The notes beneath the pieces were generated by a model. That model saw only the letters and a list, made by a program, of their open reading frames with translations, was not told where the DNA came from and ran no database searches. A DNA stretch of 32,424 bases, from positions 474,366 through 506,789 of the forward strand of contig BFEA01000583.1 in assembly GCA_003427395.1 (NCBI GenBank). Direction: 5' to 3'. This DNA is from Chara braunii (Eukaryota > Streptophyta > Charophyceae > Charales > Characeae). The translations under genes and the position numbers were made by a program. Below are positions 29,932 to 32,424 of the stretch, piece after piece; position 1 is the stretch's first letter, and every line of letters starts with the position of its first letter.

Positions 29932-31155
29932 TTTGTGGAAACCGGTAATTGCCTGCGCAAACGAAGGTATAAACTGTGGGATCAACCGAACCGTCATCAT
30001 AAGGCCGTTTTTGTCCAGTGGACTACTTGCTCATCACTCTGTCCGTGCAAATTCTCTTTTACGCATACACCATGGGCATTGTTTTGAACTGTACTGCTCA
30101 TTGGACATCGTGGTGAAGGGCTCTTACGAGGAACGATCGAGCGACCAAGGCCTTACTCTTGAAGGTCAGACTGAGCAACAGAAAATGCAAGGGCCGACTG
30201 ATTACACGTGGGGGTCCGACTCTGCCGCCCAGTACTTTTCTTTGCTGCCTGTTGTCTTCCTCGTCCCCTTCTTATCATACTCTGGACACCTTCTCTTCTG
30301 CATCCTTCTCATTTGCGACCTTCACACGCGCCAACAACTCGTTACCCAAATCTTTTTGTCTCGCTTGTCAACTAAACTTTGATCCAGCACAGCGGGTCCT
30401 ACCTTATCCTCCTCGCAATGATACTTGCCGGCGATACTGCTGCAGCTCTGGATTCCCATCCGCTTCGGTTCCATGCCAACCCGTGTCTTCCGACAAGTCC
30501 ATCTCGTTTAACAGCTCCGCATGTTTCCTGATGCTGTGGAGCAAGTCATGCCAGTGAAGCGCGGATGTCCTTCCGTGCGATGCTGTATTGTTGAGGATGC
30601 TTCCTGCGTGCACTGCCTACGTCGGTTGGATGCATTTTGCTTAGCAGCCTAGGCGCTGTATTCGGCAGGCTTGAAGAGCTGCGATTGGTCAATGGCTTAC
30701 TACCCTGAGACGCGGTGCTTCGTCCAGCACCCCATTGAGTTCGACATCAAACAGGTGATTACGAATATTCGTGCGCTCGCTCAGCTGCATGCCCCACCAC
30801 CGAATAGTCGGCGTCCTTAGATTGTCGTCGATGCTACATGCAGGTTAACGCCATGGCGGAAGCACATTCTGACGATCCCTGTCTCTGCCATGCCATCAAG
30901 CGTGTGTATGATGGGTAGTGAACACCAGGACATTCCTTATTCAACTCTGTGATAAGTCGTGGGGGCACAGAACGCATCCTGCAGACACGGTTCGCAATCT
31001 GTCTTGGGGAACGATGTGCTTCTGTTCTTCTGGCCTGTTGGACACCCGCTGCATGAATTCTAAAACTAGTTAGGATAGGTGTTACCAGAATTGCTCGCCT
31101 ACCTGCCATCCGTTTTTAATGTAGCGCTTTATATGGGTGCTAGTGCGTGTACCTT

Positions 31156-31314
31156 ACCTTCTGCTTTCAACTGACATCTGTTATGCTAGAATGTGATCGA
31201 GTGCCCATCTCATTGTACTCTCACTTGTGCCACAATAAGCGGCTTCACCTTCTGCTTTCAACCGACATCTGTTATGGTAGAATGTTTGTGTCCATCTCGT
31301 TGTACTCACTTGTG
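31156..31314. repeat. 91-bp tandem duplication in intron 7
   Basis: ACCTTCTGCTTTCAAC, GACATCTGTTATG, TAGAATGT and CATCTC(A/G)TTGTACTC occur in order at 31156-31230 and again at 31247-31314, with a few substitutions and indels. Confidence 0.9.
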
Positions 31315-31456
31315 ACGCAGTACCCGGCGACTCTCTCTTCCTCTATTGTTCTTTTTGCTTGGATGTCATGATCTGCTTTCTTAGCAAGCGAGGGGTTTTG
31401 CGAGGTAATTTGACACCCCCTACGGCCGAAGCCGAAGTGCAGTAAGAAGGGTTTAC

Positions 31457-31499
31457 CACACACACACACACACATGCACACACACACACACACACACAT

Positions 31500-31583
<84 letters not shown>
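31457..31583. repeat. Compound (CA)n-(GA)n microsatellite
   Basis: CA units run to about 31534, interrupted by two ATG words, then change to GA units up to 31583. Confidence 0.97.
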
Positions 31584-31584
<1 letters not shown>

Positions 31585-32323
31585 AAATAAAGTGCCAACA
31601 CCCAAGTGCCAAAACTGAAAAGAAAGAGAAACAACAAACCTCTCTCGCTCTCCTTGCACATATCTGAGGGTCTACCGATGGCATGGTATGACCCTTTTTG
31701 GCGAATTTCGTCCTGAACTGATGCAGGTACACATGCTTACGGAGCACACACATACTTTTTCAAGAGAATCTGTGATGAACAGGGGGGTTTAGAAGTGCAG
31801 GAATGCTTATATGTGAATATGCCGTATGCTGCTTTCACTTTCACCGTTCTGTTTGCTGGTTCATGCCACTTTTGGGTACACAGAGAACTGGGACCAAAGG
31901 CTGTATCAAGGTGAGTGCCACATTTTACACTTATGTACGATTAATTTGACGAGTACAATGTAACCACCACTAATCTGTGGGCCGTTACCAACTCTCCGTC
32001 CAGGCGCTTTGCTTCGTTGTTGCCCTTGTCTGGAGCTTTTTGCTTCGTTGTTGCCCAACCGTCTGGATGGGCCCCTGGTCGTTCTGGAGGTCATAGTCAC
32101 GCAATCTGGACCGTCAATGGAGAGGTACCTTATGGTCATTGTGTGTAGATCATTTAGAAAACGATTGTGCGCACTGGGTATGCAGGCCAGAAGAAAAAAA
32201 AATTGTGTGGCCGCCTGCATAAAGGGAAGCACTGCTGGACTCCACGCTACTCTCTAGTGACGCTACATCGAGATACTACTCGCCCTCTCGCACGGCCGGA
32301 TTGTTCTGATCGAGGGAAGATGT

Positions 32324-32351
32324 GGAGAGAGAGAGAGAGAGAGAGAGAGAA
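32324..32351. repeat. (GA)n microsatellite
   Basis: Uninterrupted GA units. Confidence 0.95.
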
Positions 32352-32392
32352 TGGGTCTTGCCGCACAAACTACCATGTCGATCAGTCAAATA

Positions 32393-32424
<32 letters not shown>
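32393..32424. repeat. Compound (GT)n-(GA)n microsatellite at window end
   Basis: GT units change to GA units at about 32408 and run off the right edge, so the full length is unknown. Confidence 0.95.

Larger units (their letters stand above)
29900..32424 (+). other. CCT7 intron 7, incomplete
   Basis: Donor GAG|GTGAAG. The expected next coding words (LGTCEVFEE-type) were not found before the window end, so this intron is at least 2.5 kb. It holds a (TC)n run just after the donor, a 91-bp tandem duplication, large CA/GA microsatellites and two orphan exon-like segments of unknown meaning (30692-30754, 31884-31910). Confidence 0.75.

Noticed and set aside
31272-31753. Minus-strand frames with Ser-Leu and Cys-Val runs
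   Set aside because: They are translations of the CA/GA microsatellite.

Overview
The window is eukaryotic nuclear DNA, most likely from a streptophyte (green alga of the land-plant lineage, or early land plant). The reasons are a spliced gene for the eta subunit of the CCT/TRiC chaperonin (CCT7) with plant-like wording, two LINE retrotransposons with the plant type of ORF1 and a plant-type zinc finger after the reverse transcriptase, long introns and many microsatellites. Two ambiguous bases lie at 3141-3142. The species cannot be named from the sequence alone.

Layout. 1-8163 has no recognisable gene. It is made of microsatellites (AT, TTA, CAGACA-like, GT), a foldback repeat around 3347, a hairpin-bearing satellite of about five units (4700-5865), and a scattered family of short stem-loops with changing stems and a steadier loop (4219-4600 and 6101-6760). 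8164-15771 is LINE element 1 on the minus strand. 15772-16998 is the spacer between the 5' ends of the two elements. 16999-24138 is LINE element 2 on the plus strand, ending in an AATAAA signal and 26 A. 24139-24443 is a short upstream region, and from 24444 the CCT7 gene runs rightwards. Seven coding exons (343 codons) are visible; the remaining part, about 210 residues, lies beyond the window. The last 2.5 kb is intron 7, rich in CA/GA repeats.

The two LINEs belong to one lineage but are clearly diverged from each other. Each has ORF1 (N-terminal domain resembling DUF4283, CX2CX4HX4C zinc knuckle, conserved C-terminal domain), an ORF2 whose ATG overlaps the ORF1 stop in the same relative frame, an AP-type endonuclease, a reverse transcriptase, a zf-RVT finger and a 3' tail with a 25-nt CCGGG...CCCGG stem-loop. 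Both are inactive through frameshifts and stops. They lie head to head. Element 2 ends only 305 bp before the CCT7 start codon, so the chaperonin gene either has a very compact promoter or uses LINE-derived sequence.

The signals I find hardest to explain are the stem-loop family at 4219-6760, the alternating hairpin satellite at 4700-5865, and the conserved 3' stem-loop plus ORF1 C-terminal domain shared by the two LINEs. No new defence, metabolic or regulatory gene system can be supported here.
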